Source of the DNA: JASJCL01 sp050291585
Lineage (GTDB): Bacteria; Desulfobacterota; Desulfobacteria; Desulfobacterales; Desulfosarcinaceae
Direction: 5' to 3'
DNA length: 10,772 bases
NCBI GenBank assembly: GCA_050291585.1
Contig: JBNKKA010000149.1
Span: 1-10,772, forward strand
In this document: piece by piece, positions 1-6,605 of the stretch
How positions within the stretch are numbered: the stretch's first letter is position 1
Layout: each line of letters starts with the position of its first letter
The notes under the pieces: model-generated
What the model was told of the DNA's origin: nothing
Seen by the model: only the letters and a program-made list of their open reading frames with translations
Databases searched by the model: none
Made by a program: the position numbers and the translations under genes

Positions 1-1
1 C

Positions 2-538
2 ATCGGCAAGGTGACCGAGACCATCACGGAAATTTCTGAACAGACCAATCTCCTGGCCCTCAACGCCACCATCGAGGCGGCCCGGGCCGGTGAAGCGGGC
101 AAGGGATTTGCGGTCGTGGCCAACGAAATCAAGGAGCTGGCCCGTCAGACGGCAGCCGCCACCACCGAGATCAAGACACAGATTGAGGGTATCCAGTCCA
201 CCAGCCAGGGAACGATCACCGAGATCGAAGGGATCACCAAAGTGATCGATGAGGTCAATTCGATCGTCTCGACCATCGCGTCCTCGGTTGAGGAGCAGTC
301 CGCCACCACCGCCGAGATCGCGGGCAATGTCGCCCAAGCGTCCCAGGGCATTCAGGAAGTGAACGAGATGGCGTCCCAGAGCACTGCGGCTGTGGGGCTG
401 GTTTCCGATAGCCTCAGCGAGGTCGATCGGACCACCACCGAGATGTCCACCAGGTCCCGCGAGGTACGCAGCGGAACGGAAGGGCTCTCGGAGATGGCCG
501 CGCAACTCGATGGGCTGGTTGGCCGCTTCAAGCTGTAA
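2..538 (+). CDS. Methyl-accepting chemotaxis protein, C-terminal signalling domain (5' partial)
   Basis: Chemoreceptor fragment of 178 residues, open at the window's left edge, so the sensor, membrane and HAMP parts are not visible. Residues about 16-48 carry the conserved hairpin tip of the cytoplasmic signalling domain (NLLALNATIEAARAGEAGKG, then FAVVANEIKELA), the region that contacts CheA and CheW. The rest is a long, Ala/Ser/Thr/Glu-rich antiparallel coiled-coil arm (for example SSVEEQSATTAEIAGNVAQA) of the kind that carries adaptation (methylation) sites. The protein ends in GRFKL with no CheR-binding pentapeptide such as NWETF. The reading frame is open from base 2; a GTG at 11 lies inside the domain and is not a start. 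It converges on the gene ending at 557, with only 18 bases between them. Identity as an MCP signalling domain is secure; ligand and topology cannot be known from here. Confidence 0.96.
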   Translation: MGKVTETITEISEQTNLLALNATIEAARAGEAGKGFAVVANEIKELARQTAAATTEIKTQIEGIQSTSQGTITEIEGITKVIDEVNSIVSTIASSVEEQSATTAEIAGNVAQASQGIQEVNEMASQSTAAVGLVSDSLSEVDRTTTEMSTRSREVRSGTEGLSEMAAQLDGLVGRFKL

Positions 539-556
539 GCGCTCTGCCCTTTTATA

Positions 557-1636
557 CTATTTCGCCGGAGCAGCCTTGGAGTAATGCCCCAAAATAGCCT
601 CTAAGCGAAAGAGAATACCGGGGGTTGCTGAAAAATCGTCGCTCTCCGGGAAGGATAGCTGGGGGGCAGCTTCAAAAAATAACCAGGGGCGCCAGATGTT
701 CTGGCGGTAGCGGACCCTTAAGAGAATCCGGTCCAGTTGGTCGACGGTGCATAGATTGAATTCGTTGTTCCACTCGTAGCGCAGGGCGGCGCGCTTCCAT
801 AGCGGTTGAAAAAGGGTGAAGCGCAGATCGTAGCGGTAGCCCCAGCAGTCGGCCCTCAGCGCCTCCTCAGCCCAGACCCCCTCCAGGGACGACCGCCACA
901 GGAAGCGCCCCAGCAGCATAAGATCCATGTCAATCGCGGTGGATTCCTGCCAGCCCTCGTCCGTGTACCAGACAACCCGTTGTTGAAAACGAAACGCCAT
1001 GGGCATGTCTTCAGGATCGAAAGCGCGTCGATAACGCACCTCGGGGAAGCCCACCAGTTGGCTGTCACGAATACGGACCCCGGCCGAAAAACTCAGGTTG
1101 CGCTTGATATCATCCAGGGCGAAATAGCGCAGGGCGGCGCTGACCCCATCGGTATCCTCATCCGCCTCGAGCCCCGCTTCGGGGGCCTCGTCGATACTCT
1201 CTCCGAGAAGTTTGTCGTCTTCCTTGGGATCGCCGGCCAGGACCAGGTGAAGCCTGTCCTGGAAACCCGGTAGAACGAGCTTGAGTCGCGTCCCGGTGCC
1301 CAGTTGGGCCATCTCATCGGCCTCGGCAAAGAGGTCCAGAGTGAGTTTGAAGGTGGTGCGGTTCTCTTCGATCTCGGTCCGGGGGGCGTAAAAAAAACCG
1401 TCGATAGTCTCGGCCGTCTTCAGGATCCCACGAGAAATCGTTTGATGCAAACGATCGGTCAGAAGATCCTCGTTCGAGGCCTCTTCCGCGACTTCGGACG
1501 AGGCCTCTTCAGAAGTCGCGGGTGATGGGGCGATAACCCTTGACGGCGCATGGACACCCTCTGCGCCGGTGGCATGGGACGATATCCCCATAACCAGGCA
1601 GAACACCAGATATGGTAGAAGGTAGCGGTAGTGCAT
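557..1636 (-). CDS. Secreted, probable outer-membrane beta-barrel protein of unknown family
   Basis: Predicted 359-residue exported protein; I do not recognise the family. Residues 1-25 form a signal peptide (MHYRYLLPYLVFCLVMG core, likely cleavage after HATGA). An acidic, Ser/Ala/Glu-rich linker follows (about 40-60), with a second very acidic stretch at 137-164. From about 180 to 350 the sequence alternates polar and hydrophobic/aromatic residues in strand-length blocks (LSFSAGVRIR, AFRFQQRVVWYT, YRYDLRFTLFQ, AALRYEWNNEFNL, ILLRVRYRQNIW, PWLFFEAAPQLSF), as in outer-membrane barrels. The mature part has two cysteines, 264 and 296. It does not end in an aromatic residue, which is atypical for a Bam-inserted barrel. 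I chose the start at 1636 over an upstream ATG at 1687 because it begins exactly at the signal peptide, has GGAGAAGG upstream and avoids overlap with tryptophanase. It starts 37 bases after the tryptophanase stop, so co-transcription is likely. Confidence 0.8.
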   Translation of the reverse strand: MHYRYLLPYLVFCLVMGISSHATGAEGVHAPSRVIAPSPATSEEASSEVAEEASNEDLLTDRLHQTISRGILKTAETIDGFFYAPRTEIEENRTTFKLTLDLFAEADEMAQLGTGTRLKLVLPGFQDRLHLVLAGDPKEDDKLLGESIDEAPEAGLEADEDTDGVSAALRYFALDDIKRNLSFSAGVRIRDSQLVGFPEVRYRRAFDPEDMPMAFRFQQRVVWYTDEGWQESTAIDMDLMLLGRFLWRSSLEGVWAEEALRADCWGYRYDLRFTLFQPLWKRAALRYEWNNEFNLCTVDQLDRILLRVRYRQNIWRPWLFFEAAPQLSFPESDDFSATPGILFRLEAILGHYSKAAPAK

Positions 1637-1673
1637 ACCAGCGGCACCTTCTCCACCAAGATCCAGCCAGACC

Positions 1674-3053
1674 TTATCCGACATCAAGCGGGGCCAAGTG
1701 GCAGGTGAAATGGCGCAGGAAATCTGGCTGCCAGGTGATGCGATGCGGCCTCAGTTGGCCGCGCCGTTGCCAGACGGCCTCCAGCACTTCGATGAGGTAG
1801 TCGAAGTGGCTCTGGGTGTAAACCCGCCGGGGGAAGGCCAGGCGCACGAGTTCCAGGGGCGAGGGCAGCTCCTTGCCGCCGGCATCCCGCTGGGCGAACA
1901 TGAGGCTGCCCAGTTCCACCGCCCGAACCCCCCCTTCGAGGTAGAGGGCGTTGACGATGGCGATGCCGGGGTAGCCGGCTGCGGGGATGTGGTCGGCGAA
2001 GCGCTTGGCATCTAGAAAGACGGCGTGCCCGCCCGGTGGTCGGACGATGGGGATGCCCAACTCTGTCAGGTGGCCGCTGAGATAGGTGATGGTGGCGTGG
2101 CGGTAGACCTGGTAGTCCACCTCCAGGGCCTCCTTTAATCCCACGGCGATCCCCTCCAGATCCCGGCCGGCCAGTCCGCCATATGTGGGAAAACCTTCCC
2201 GTAAAATCAGCAGGTTGCGAAAGCGCGCCGCCCACTCCGTATCTCTACAGGCCAGAAACCCGCCGATATTGGCCATACCGTCCTTTTTACAGCTCATGGT
2301 AGCCGCATCGGCGTAGGAGAACATCTCCTGGGCGATGGCCAGGAGAGATGCGTCGGCATAATCGGGATCGCGATGCCGGATGAAAAAAGCGTTCTCGGCA
2401 AAGCGGCAGGCGTCGATCACCAGGGGAATGCCGTGGGCCGCCAGGACCGCCTTGACCGCCTTCACGTTGGCCATGGAGACCGGCTGGCCGCCGCCGGTGT
2501 TGTTGGTCACCGTGAGCATGCAGAAGGGGATCTTCTCCGGGCCGTGGGTGCGGATGCACGCCTCCAGTGCCTCCACGTCCATGTTACCTTTGAAGGGGCT
2601 TTCGTCCTGGGTGGAGAGCCCCTCGGGGCAGAGATAGTTCTGGGCCACGCCGCCCACGTATTCGATATTGGCCCGGGTGGTGTCAAAGTGACTGTTGTTG
2701 GGGATCACGTCGCCGCGCTGCACCAGGGTTTCGCAGAGGATGCCCTCGGCGGCGCGCCCCTGGTGGGTGGGCAGGATGTGGTCAAAGCCGGTGATCTCAC
2801 GAACGGTTTTTTCAAAATGCTTCCAGGAGCGGCTGCCGGCGTAGCTCTCGTCCCCCATCATCATGGCCGCCCACTGGGCCGTGGACATGGCCCCCGTGCC
2901 GCTGTCGGTAAGCAGATCGATACAACAGTCCGCCGCATCCAGTAGGAAGACGTTGTGATGGGCCTCCTCGAGTGCCGCGGTACGCTCCTGCGGTGTCGTC
3001 AGGCGAATGGGTTCCGTGGTTTTGATCCGAAAAGGTTCAATGACGGTACGCAT
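1674..3053 (-). CDS. tnaA: Tryptophanase (L-tryptophan indole-lyase)
   Basis: PLP enzyme of 459 residues that splits L-tryptophan into indole, pyruvate and ammonia in the cytoplasm. The fold-type I beta-eliminating lyase signature runs throughout: LLTDSGTGAMS (47-57), Tyr71, THQGR (96-100), TVTNNTGGGQPVSMAN (181-196), Asp214 and Arg217 (VIDACRFAEN), and the PLP lysine Lys257 in MSCKKDG. Tyrosine phenol-lyase is the close relative and numbers almost identically, so specificity positions can be compared: Asp124 (HFDTTR; Thr in TPL), Leu381 (AVELG; the phenol-binding Arg in TPL) and His448 (LRHFT; Phe in TPL). All three are of the tryptophanase kind. ATG 3053 was chosen because AAGGAGG lies 8 bases upstream; 15 in-frame residues upstream (from 3098) look non-coding. 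I found no ATG-initiated TnaC-like leader upstream. Confidence 0.93.
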   Translation of the reverse strand: MRTVIEPFRIKTTEPIRLTTPQERTAALEEAHHNVFLLDAADCCIDLLTDSGTGAMSTAQWAAMMMGDESYAGSRSWKHFEKTVREITGFDHILPTHQGRAAEGILCETLVQRGDVIPNNSHFDTTRANIEYVGGVAQNYLCPEGLSTQDESPFKGNMDVEALEACIRTHGPEKIPFCMLTVTNNTGGGQPVSMANVKAVKAVLAAHGIPLVIDACRFAENAFFIRHRDPDYADASLLAIAQEMFSYADAATMSCKKDGMANIGGFLACRDTEWAARFRNLLILREGFPTYGGLAGRDLEGIAVGLKEALEVDYQVYRHATITYLSGHLTELGIPIVRPPGGHAVFLDAKRFADHIPAAGYPGIAIVNALYLEGGVRAVELGSLMFAQRDAGGKELPSPLELVRLAFPRRVYTQSHFDYLIEVLEAVWQRRGQLRPHRITWQPDFLRHFTCHLAPLDVG

Positions 3054-3061
3054 GACGTCCC

Positions 3062-3068
3062 CCTCCTT
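3062..3068 (-). promoter_or_regulatory. Ribosome binding site fixing the tryptophanase start
   Basis: On the minus strand AAGGAGG lies 8 bases before the ATG at 3053. It decides between this start and the longer open frame beginning at 3098, which would place the Shine-Dalgarno sequence inside the gene. Confidence 0.85.
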
Positions 3069-3221
3069 ATTTAATTCGGCGGCGCCAGCTCGAGGCACCG
3101 AAACTGGGCCAATTGTAATGATACCTTAGCAGAACGATCGATTAGGTGGTTGGCTGTGTCCTTTACTATAGACTGGCGTCGCAGGGCAACGCTGGAGATA
3201 CCCCAAAAAGAAGACAACGGT

Positions 3222-3275
3222 ATTCGCCCCAAAGTTGGGATTCGCCCCAATGTTGGGATTCGCCCCAATGTTGGG
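3222..3275. repeat. Three tandem 18-bp repeats, each with an interrupted palindrome
   Basis: Three contiguous copies of an 18-base unit lie at 3222-3239, 3240-3257 and 3258-3275. Copies two and three are identical (ATTCGCCCCAATGTTGGG); copy one differs at a single base (AAAG for AATG). Each unit holds the dyad CCCAA-TG-TTGGG, and in the third copy it extends to CCCCAA-TG-TTGGGG. The array lies between the stop of the MFS gene (3304) and the tryptophanase start (3053), 169 bases upstream of the latter. It could be a multi-site operator controlling tryptophanase, a set of weak hairpins in the transcript, or a neutral minisatellite. The sequence alone does not decide. Confidence 0.9.
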
Positions 3276-3303
3276 GTTCGCTCTGCCGCTGCGATCGAAG
3301 GGT

Positions 3304-4521
3304 TCAGGGCCCCTTGATGGGTCTCAGGGAAATAAGCAACCCCCAGGCAAGCATCGACATGGCGGCGATGATCCGAAAGGTGGCGGTGTAACTGCCGCTG
3401 AGGTCGAAGAGATAGCCGGCCAGAAAAGGTCCCACAGCGCCGCCGGTGGTGCCGAAGCAGCCCACGAGGCCGAAGATGGCCCCGTGGGACCGAACGCCGA
3501 ACCACTCGGCCACCAGGGGTGAGATGGTGGTAAAGAGGCCACCGTGGGCCAGACCGTAGACGGCAGCGAAGAGATAGAGCATCCAGAACTGATTGGCGAA
3601 CTGCAGCCAAATGAGGCCTAAAAGAAGCATCAGAAAACAGGCCGCCATGACGGATTTGCTACCACGGCGATCGATGGCCAGGCCGCAGATGAAGCGCCCC
3701 AGCATGCTCACTGCGCCGATGGTGGAGAGGACTCCTGCTGCCCGCATGGGGGAAAACCCCAGGTCACGGGCGTGGGGCACGATGTGCAGCATGATGATCA
3801 TCAGACAGAAACCCATGAGGAAGAAGACCAGACAGATGGTCCACAATTGAACCGTCTTGAGGGCCTGGAAAAGGTCGAGGCTGGGGGTCGTTGCCGGCGT
3901 ACGCGCCTCTTTTGGGATCGGTGCAGCCAGCCCCATGGCCGCCGGATCGCGTCGCAGAAATTGGGCCATAAGGGCCAGAATCAGGGTGGCGCCCAGCCCG
4001 ATGATGATAAAGCTCCACCGCCATCCAAAGTGAAGAATCAGCCCGCTGGCCAGAAGTGGGATCACGAGTTGGCCGGCCCCGGTACCCACCTTGACGATAC
4101 CGGTCATGAGGCCCCTGCGAAGGTCGAACCAGCGGGTCACGGTGGTCAGAGCGATGACGTCGATGGCGCTGAGACCGATGCCGAAGATGAGGCCGTAGAA
4201 AAGGTAGAGCTCCCAGAGGGTGGAAAGGCGGGCCATGAGGACACAGCCCAGCCCCATAAATATGGCCGTGATCGATAGGAGCGGCCGCGGCCCGAAACGG
4301 TCGTTGAGGCGGCCAATGAGGATCCCGAAGATGCCCATGATGAAGAAGGCCGTCGAGGAAGCGCCCGCAATGGCCGCCCGTGACCAGCCGAATTCCGCCA
4401 TGAGGGGGTTGAAGAATATCCCGAAAGCGATATAAATACCGATGCCAAAAGCCTGGATGCTGAAGCAGATGGCGGCAATGAGGTAGGCGTAGGAAAAACG
4501 CAAGGGGGAATGCAGCGGCAT
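3304..4521 (-). CDS. Major facilitator superfamily transporter, OFA/monocarboxylate-porter-like
   Basis: Inner-membrane carrier of 405 residues, the usual MFS size, with about twelve hydrophobic helices in two halves. The loop-2/3 motif A is clear at 70-79 (GRLNDRFGPR) and its second-half counterpart at 280-289 (GLAIDRRGSK). The charged central loop lies at about 188-220, rich in Pro, Arg and Lys. The C-terminal half (AHGGLFTTISPLVAEWFGVR, then GTTGGAVGPFLAGYLFD) resembles the oxalate/formate antiporter and monocarboxylate porter branch. The substrate cannot be read from the sequence. The start at 4521 has GAAGGA about 8 bases upstream. It precedes tryptophanase on the same strand by 250 bases, so it might bring in tryptophan or move indole or pyruvate, but known tryptophan permeases beside tnaA belong to another transporter family; that link is positional inference only. 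Confidence 0.88.
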   Translation of the reverse strand: MPLHSPLRFSYAYLIAAICFSIQAFGIGIYIAFGIFFNPLMAEFGWSRAAIAGASSTAFFIMGIFGILIGRLNDRFGPRPLLSITAIFMGLGCVLMARLSTLWELYLFYGLIFGIGLSAIDVIALTTVTRWFDLRRGLMTGIVKVGTGAGQLVIPLLASGLILHFGWRWSFIIIGLGATLILALMAQFLRRDPAAMGLAAPIPKEARTPATTPSLDLFQALKTVQLWTICLVFFLMGFCLMIIMLHIVPHARDLGFSPMRAAGVLSTIGAVSMLGRFICGLAIDRRGSKSVMAACFLMLLLGLIWLQFANQFWMLYLFAAVYGLAHGGLFTTISPLVAEWFGVRSHGAIFGLVGCFGTTGGAVGPFLAGYLFDLSGSYTATFRIIAAMSMLAWGLLISLRPIKGP

Positions 4522-4580
4522 GGGCCGTCCTTCACTGAACCCTCTTTTGCAACGCCAGGGTTGGCTTATCCAGAAAATCG

Positions 4581-4605
4581 AAAACCGACGCCAAGATGGC
4601 GTCGG
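4581..4605 (-). terminator. Rho-independent terminator after the PfpI/DJ-1 gene
   Basis: A perfect 8-bp GC-rich stem (CCGACGCC / GGCGTCGG, 4585-4605) with a 5-base loop is followed on the minus strand by TTTT and then CGATTTTC. It lies 40 bases after the stop of the PfpI-family gene and before the MFS gene, so it should separate those two transcripts. Confidence 0.8.
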
Positions 4606-4617
4606 CTCTGTGGGTGT

Positions 4618-4650
4618 CCTAGCACCTAGCTATTCGGCGTTAGGTCTAGG
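4618..4650 (-). other. Stem-loop overlapping the PfpI/DJ-1 stop codon
   Basis: CCTAG-c-ACCTA (4618-4628) pairs with TAGGT-CTAGG (4641-4650): ten base pairs with one bulged base and a 12-base loop. The distal arm covers the stop codon (4648-4646). With the terminator hairpin just beyond, it makes a two-hairpin 3' end. Function unknown; it may protect the 3' end of the message or be chance. Confidence 0.5.
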
Positions 4651-5233
4651 GTTCGATCCGGCTGCCCAAAACTTCCAGAAACTTGCGCATCCACTCGGGA
4701 TGCCCGGGCCAGGCGGCGGCGGTGACAAGATGACCGTCCACATAGGCGTTGGATACCGTCTCGTTCACCTCGCCCCACTTGCCCCCGGCCCTTTCCACAT
4801 CCGGCCTGACAGCAGGATAGGCCGTACAGGTTCTGCCTTCCAGAACATCGGCCGCCACCAGCACCTGCTGCCCGTGGCAGATGGCGGCGATGGGCTTCTG
4901 ATCGGCATCGAAGCTGCGCACCATGGCCAACACCTTTTCATCCAGGCGGATATACTCCGGCGCCCTACCCCCGGGGATAACAAGCGCATCGTAGTCTTCG
5001 GCGCGGACCTCCTCGAAACTAGCGTTAAGGGCAAAGTTATGCCCTGGCTTTTCACTATAGGTCTGGTCGCCCTCAAAGTCATGCACGGCGGTGCGCACAC
5101 TGTCGCCGGACACTTTGCCAGGGCATACCGCATGGACCGTATGCCCCACCATAGTGAGGATCTGAAACGGCACCATCGCCTCGTAATCCTCCACATAGTC
5201 ACCCACAAGCATCAAAATCTTCTTAACTGCCAT
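4646..5233 (-). CDS. DJ-1/PfpI family protein (class I glutamine amidotransferase-like)
   Basis: Cytoplasmic protein of 195 residues, slightly longer than classical PfpI (about 166). The family core is clear: Glu15 near the N-terminus (GDYVEDYE), VIPGGRAPEYIRLDEKV at 85-101, and the nucleophile elbow AAICHGQQVL with Cys119 followed by His120. Near the C-terminus WPGHPEWMRKFLEVL matches the family's closing helix. Described members include PfpI-type peptidases and glyoxalase III or deglycase-like enzymes acting on reactive aldehydes; which activity applies here cannot be told. The residue pattern favours the PfpI/YhbO branch over human-type DJ-1. The start at 5233 has a strong GAGGAGGG close upstream. 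It has its own terminator, so it is probably not co-transcribed with the MFS gene, and it is divergent from the Fe-S gene at 5385. Confidence 0.92.
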   Translation of the reverse strand: MAVKKILMLVGDYVEDYEAMVPFQILTMVGHTVHAVCPGKVSGDSVRTAVHDFEGDQTYSEKPGHNFALNASFEEVRAEDYDALVIPGGRAPEYIRLDEKVLAMVRSFDADQKPIAAICHGQQVLVAADVLEGRTCTAYPAVRPDVERAGGKWGEVNETVSNAYVDGHLVTAAAWPGHPEWMRKFLEVLGSRIEP

Positions 5234-5384
5234 GGTTCCCTCCTCTTCCCGTTAGAATCGGTTGTGAATGATGTTACGGAGCCTGATAACAAATATGCAC
5301 CCGCCATTTCTAAACACCTTTGCCAAAATAAGCAGGCTGTGACAGAATGCAACATCAAATCATGGGAGAGATGGAGGTATAACC

Positions 5385-5906
5385 ATGCTGCTGAGCGGAT
5401 ACTCAAGGGAGATCTTTCGACCGGAGTGCAACCCTAGCTTCGAATCGGTGCACTGCCGCGCCACATTGAATGAAGACATAGGCGCGGTGCTGCCCTACCT
5501 CAACGCTGTCTTGGGTGGCACCCAATATTTCGACGACCCGCCGGAGGTCATGTTTCATCATCACGGACGCATCATTAAGGTGGGCGCTCGCGAGATCGCC
5601 ATCAACGCCCTAAAAGATGATGTGGAAGCCGAGCGAATCCTCGTCTGGCTTCAAGAGGAGATCAACCTGGCCTGGGAGCGCCGCGAGGAGATCGTGCCCT
5701 GTTTTAGCGGCAAGACCAAACCCCAACTGATGACCGTGTTAAAGCTTCTCCCCAAGACAAACTGCAAGCGGTGCGGACAGCCCACCTGCATGGTCTTCGC
5801 CGCCCTGGTTGTGGAAGGGGGACGCGGGCCCGAGCATTGTCCGGAGTTGGATGCCGACAACCGGGAAGCGCTCGACCGCTATCTCTCAGGGTTCTATTTC
5901 GAGTAG
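5385..5906 (+). CDS. Small [4Fe-4S] protein with CODH/ACS-type Fe-S domain
   Basis: Soluble protein of 173 residues with no signal peptide or membrane helix. Cys127, Cys130, Cys135 and Cys152 form C-x2-C-x4-C-x16-C (TNCKRCGQPTCMVFA ... HCPEL), the pattern of the putative Fe-S domain seen at the N-terminus of the acetyl-CoA synthase/CO dehydrogenase gamma subunit and in RnfB-like proteins. The N-terminal 110 residues (VLPYLNAVLGGTQYFDDPPE, then HHHGRIIKVGAREIAINAL) look like a separate domain that I cannot name; this type of protein occurs as a stand-alone Fe-S protein in anaerobes. It starts with GGAGG 7 bases before ATG 5385. The gene is monocistronic, divergent from the PfpI gene and convergent with uspA. 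An electron-transfer or corrinoid-related role is conceivable but unproven. Confidence 0.8.
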   Translation: MLLSGYSREIFRPECNPSFESVHCRATLNEDIGAVLPYLNAVLGGTQYFDDPPEVMFHHHGRIIKVGAREIAINALKDDVEAERILVWLQEEINLAWERREEIVPCFSGKTKPQLMTVLKLLPKTNCKRCGQPTCMVFAALVVEGGRGPEHCPELDADNREALDRYLSGFYFE

Positions 5907-6037
5907 AATTCGCACTGACCTCAGTACAACACACTGGAGCGTGGCGATGCAGTTTGAATCAGTATAGGGGAACCATGCGGCCCGAAAATCAGGCCCAAAA
6001 TGAAAGTAAATCCAGATTCAGGAATGCATCGGTGCCG

Positions 6038-6433
6038 TTACCGAATCGTAACCACCGGACAGGGAGCATTCAGGATCACGTATTGAGCGGTCGAGCCAAA
6101 CAGAAGTTTGCCGACTTTTGAGCGCCGCCGGATGCCCACGTAGATCGCAGAGTTCTGATTTCTCTCCAATTGCCGGATGATTTGATCGCCAACGGAACCT
6201 GATCCTACCAGAAGAGTGGTTTTGTATGAGACGTTTTCGTCCTTCATCAAGGCGTCAATCTCCTGGGTCAGTTTCTTTTCAAGATTGTCGACCTCGCGAT
6301 ACTCCAACTCCTGGCCATTCTCAACAGCCTGAACCACATCGATACTGGTATTAAATGCTTCGGCGTGGGTCCTCGCCAGGCCAATGGCGTCCTTGGCAAC
6401 TTTTGAACCGTCATATGCAACCATGATACTCAT
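6038..6433 (-). CDS. Universal stress protein, UspA family
   Basis: Single-domain cytoplasmic Usp of 131 residues, near the usual 140. The N-terminus has the nucleotide-binding strand and Asp (MVAYDGSKVAKDAI, Asp8). The C-terminal loop reads GIRRRSKVGKLLFGSTAQYV. The ATP-binding consensus is G-x2-G-x9-G-(S/T); Gly100, Gly113 and Ser114 are present, but the second glycine is Arg103, so ATP binding may be weakened or altered. It ends in CPVVTIR, the usual family finish. AAGGAG lies 7 bases upstream of ATG 6433. A good promoter at 6503-6530 gives a leader of about 60 bases. The gene is not in an operon and converges with the Fe-S gene. A general stress or growth-arrest role is known for the family; the specific role is unknown. 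Confidence 0.93.
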   Translation of the reverse strand: MSIMVAYDGSKVAKDAIGLARTHAEAFNTSIDVVQAVENGQELEYREVDNLEKKLTQEIDALMKDENVSYKTTLLVGSGSVGDQIIRQLERNQNSAIYVGIRRRSKVGKLLFGSTAQYVILNAPCPVVTIR

Positions 6434-6502
6434 ACCTATCTCCTTAATATGTATTCGTTTTATGTCAATATTCCGAGTCCACCCCGTCTAAAAGTAAGGC
6501 CT

Positions 6503-6530
6503 ACTATAGGATCCATCCGGAAATAGTCAA
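6503..6530 (-). promoter_or_regulatory. Sigma-70-like promoter for uspA
   Basis: On the minus strand TTGACT (6530-6525) and TATAGT (6508-6503) are separated by 16 bases. Each hexamer matches the consensus at five of six positions, and it points at the uspA start at 6433. Confidence 0.7.
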
Positions 6531-6605
6531 TTTTTACGCGCTATAAATGTCCCGGTATGTGAACAAAACCTAATCTATGTTATCTTTTGGAGATTATTTC
6601 ACCCA

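Noticed and set aside
2373..2945. A 190-codon plus-strand frame inside tryptophanase
   Set aside because: Antisense shadow of a clear enzyme gene in GC-rich sequence; no family features.
3054..3303. A TnaC-like leader peptide upstream of tryptophanase
   Set aside because: The minus strand of the spacer has no ATG before the tnaA start. A TTG-initiated frame at 3189 is only seven codons long, without the needed tryptophan or ribosome site.
3071..3610. A 179-codon minus-strand frame across the tandem repeats, reading TLGRIP three times
   Set aside because: It overlaps the MFS gene in another frame. The peptide repeat only reflects the 18-base DNA repeat being a multiple of three. No ribosome site or family resemblance.
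4624..4647. Integron attC-like core site (GTTAGGT matching GTTRRRY)
   Set aside because: The matching opposite core on the same strand is imperfect, spacing is far too short, and no integrase or cassette is present. The local symmetry is better read as a hairpin.
5262..5289. Promoter for the Fe-S gene (TTGTGA, 16 bases, TGATAA)
   Set aside because: Both hexamers match poorly and the spacing is short; not strong enough to list as a feature.
4520..5437. A 305-codon plus-strand frame antisense to the PfpI gene
   Set aside because: The minus strand encodes an unmistakable PfpI/DJ-1 protein with its own ribosome site and terminator; the plus frame is its shadow.
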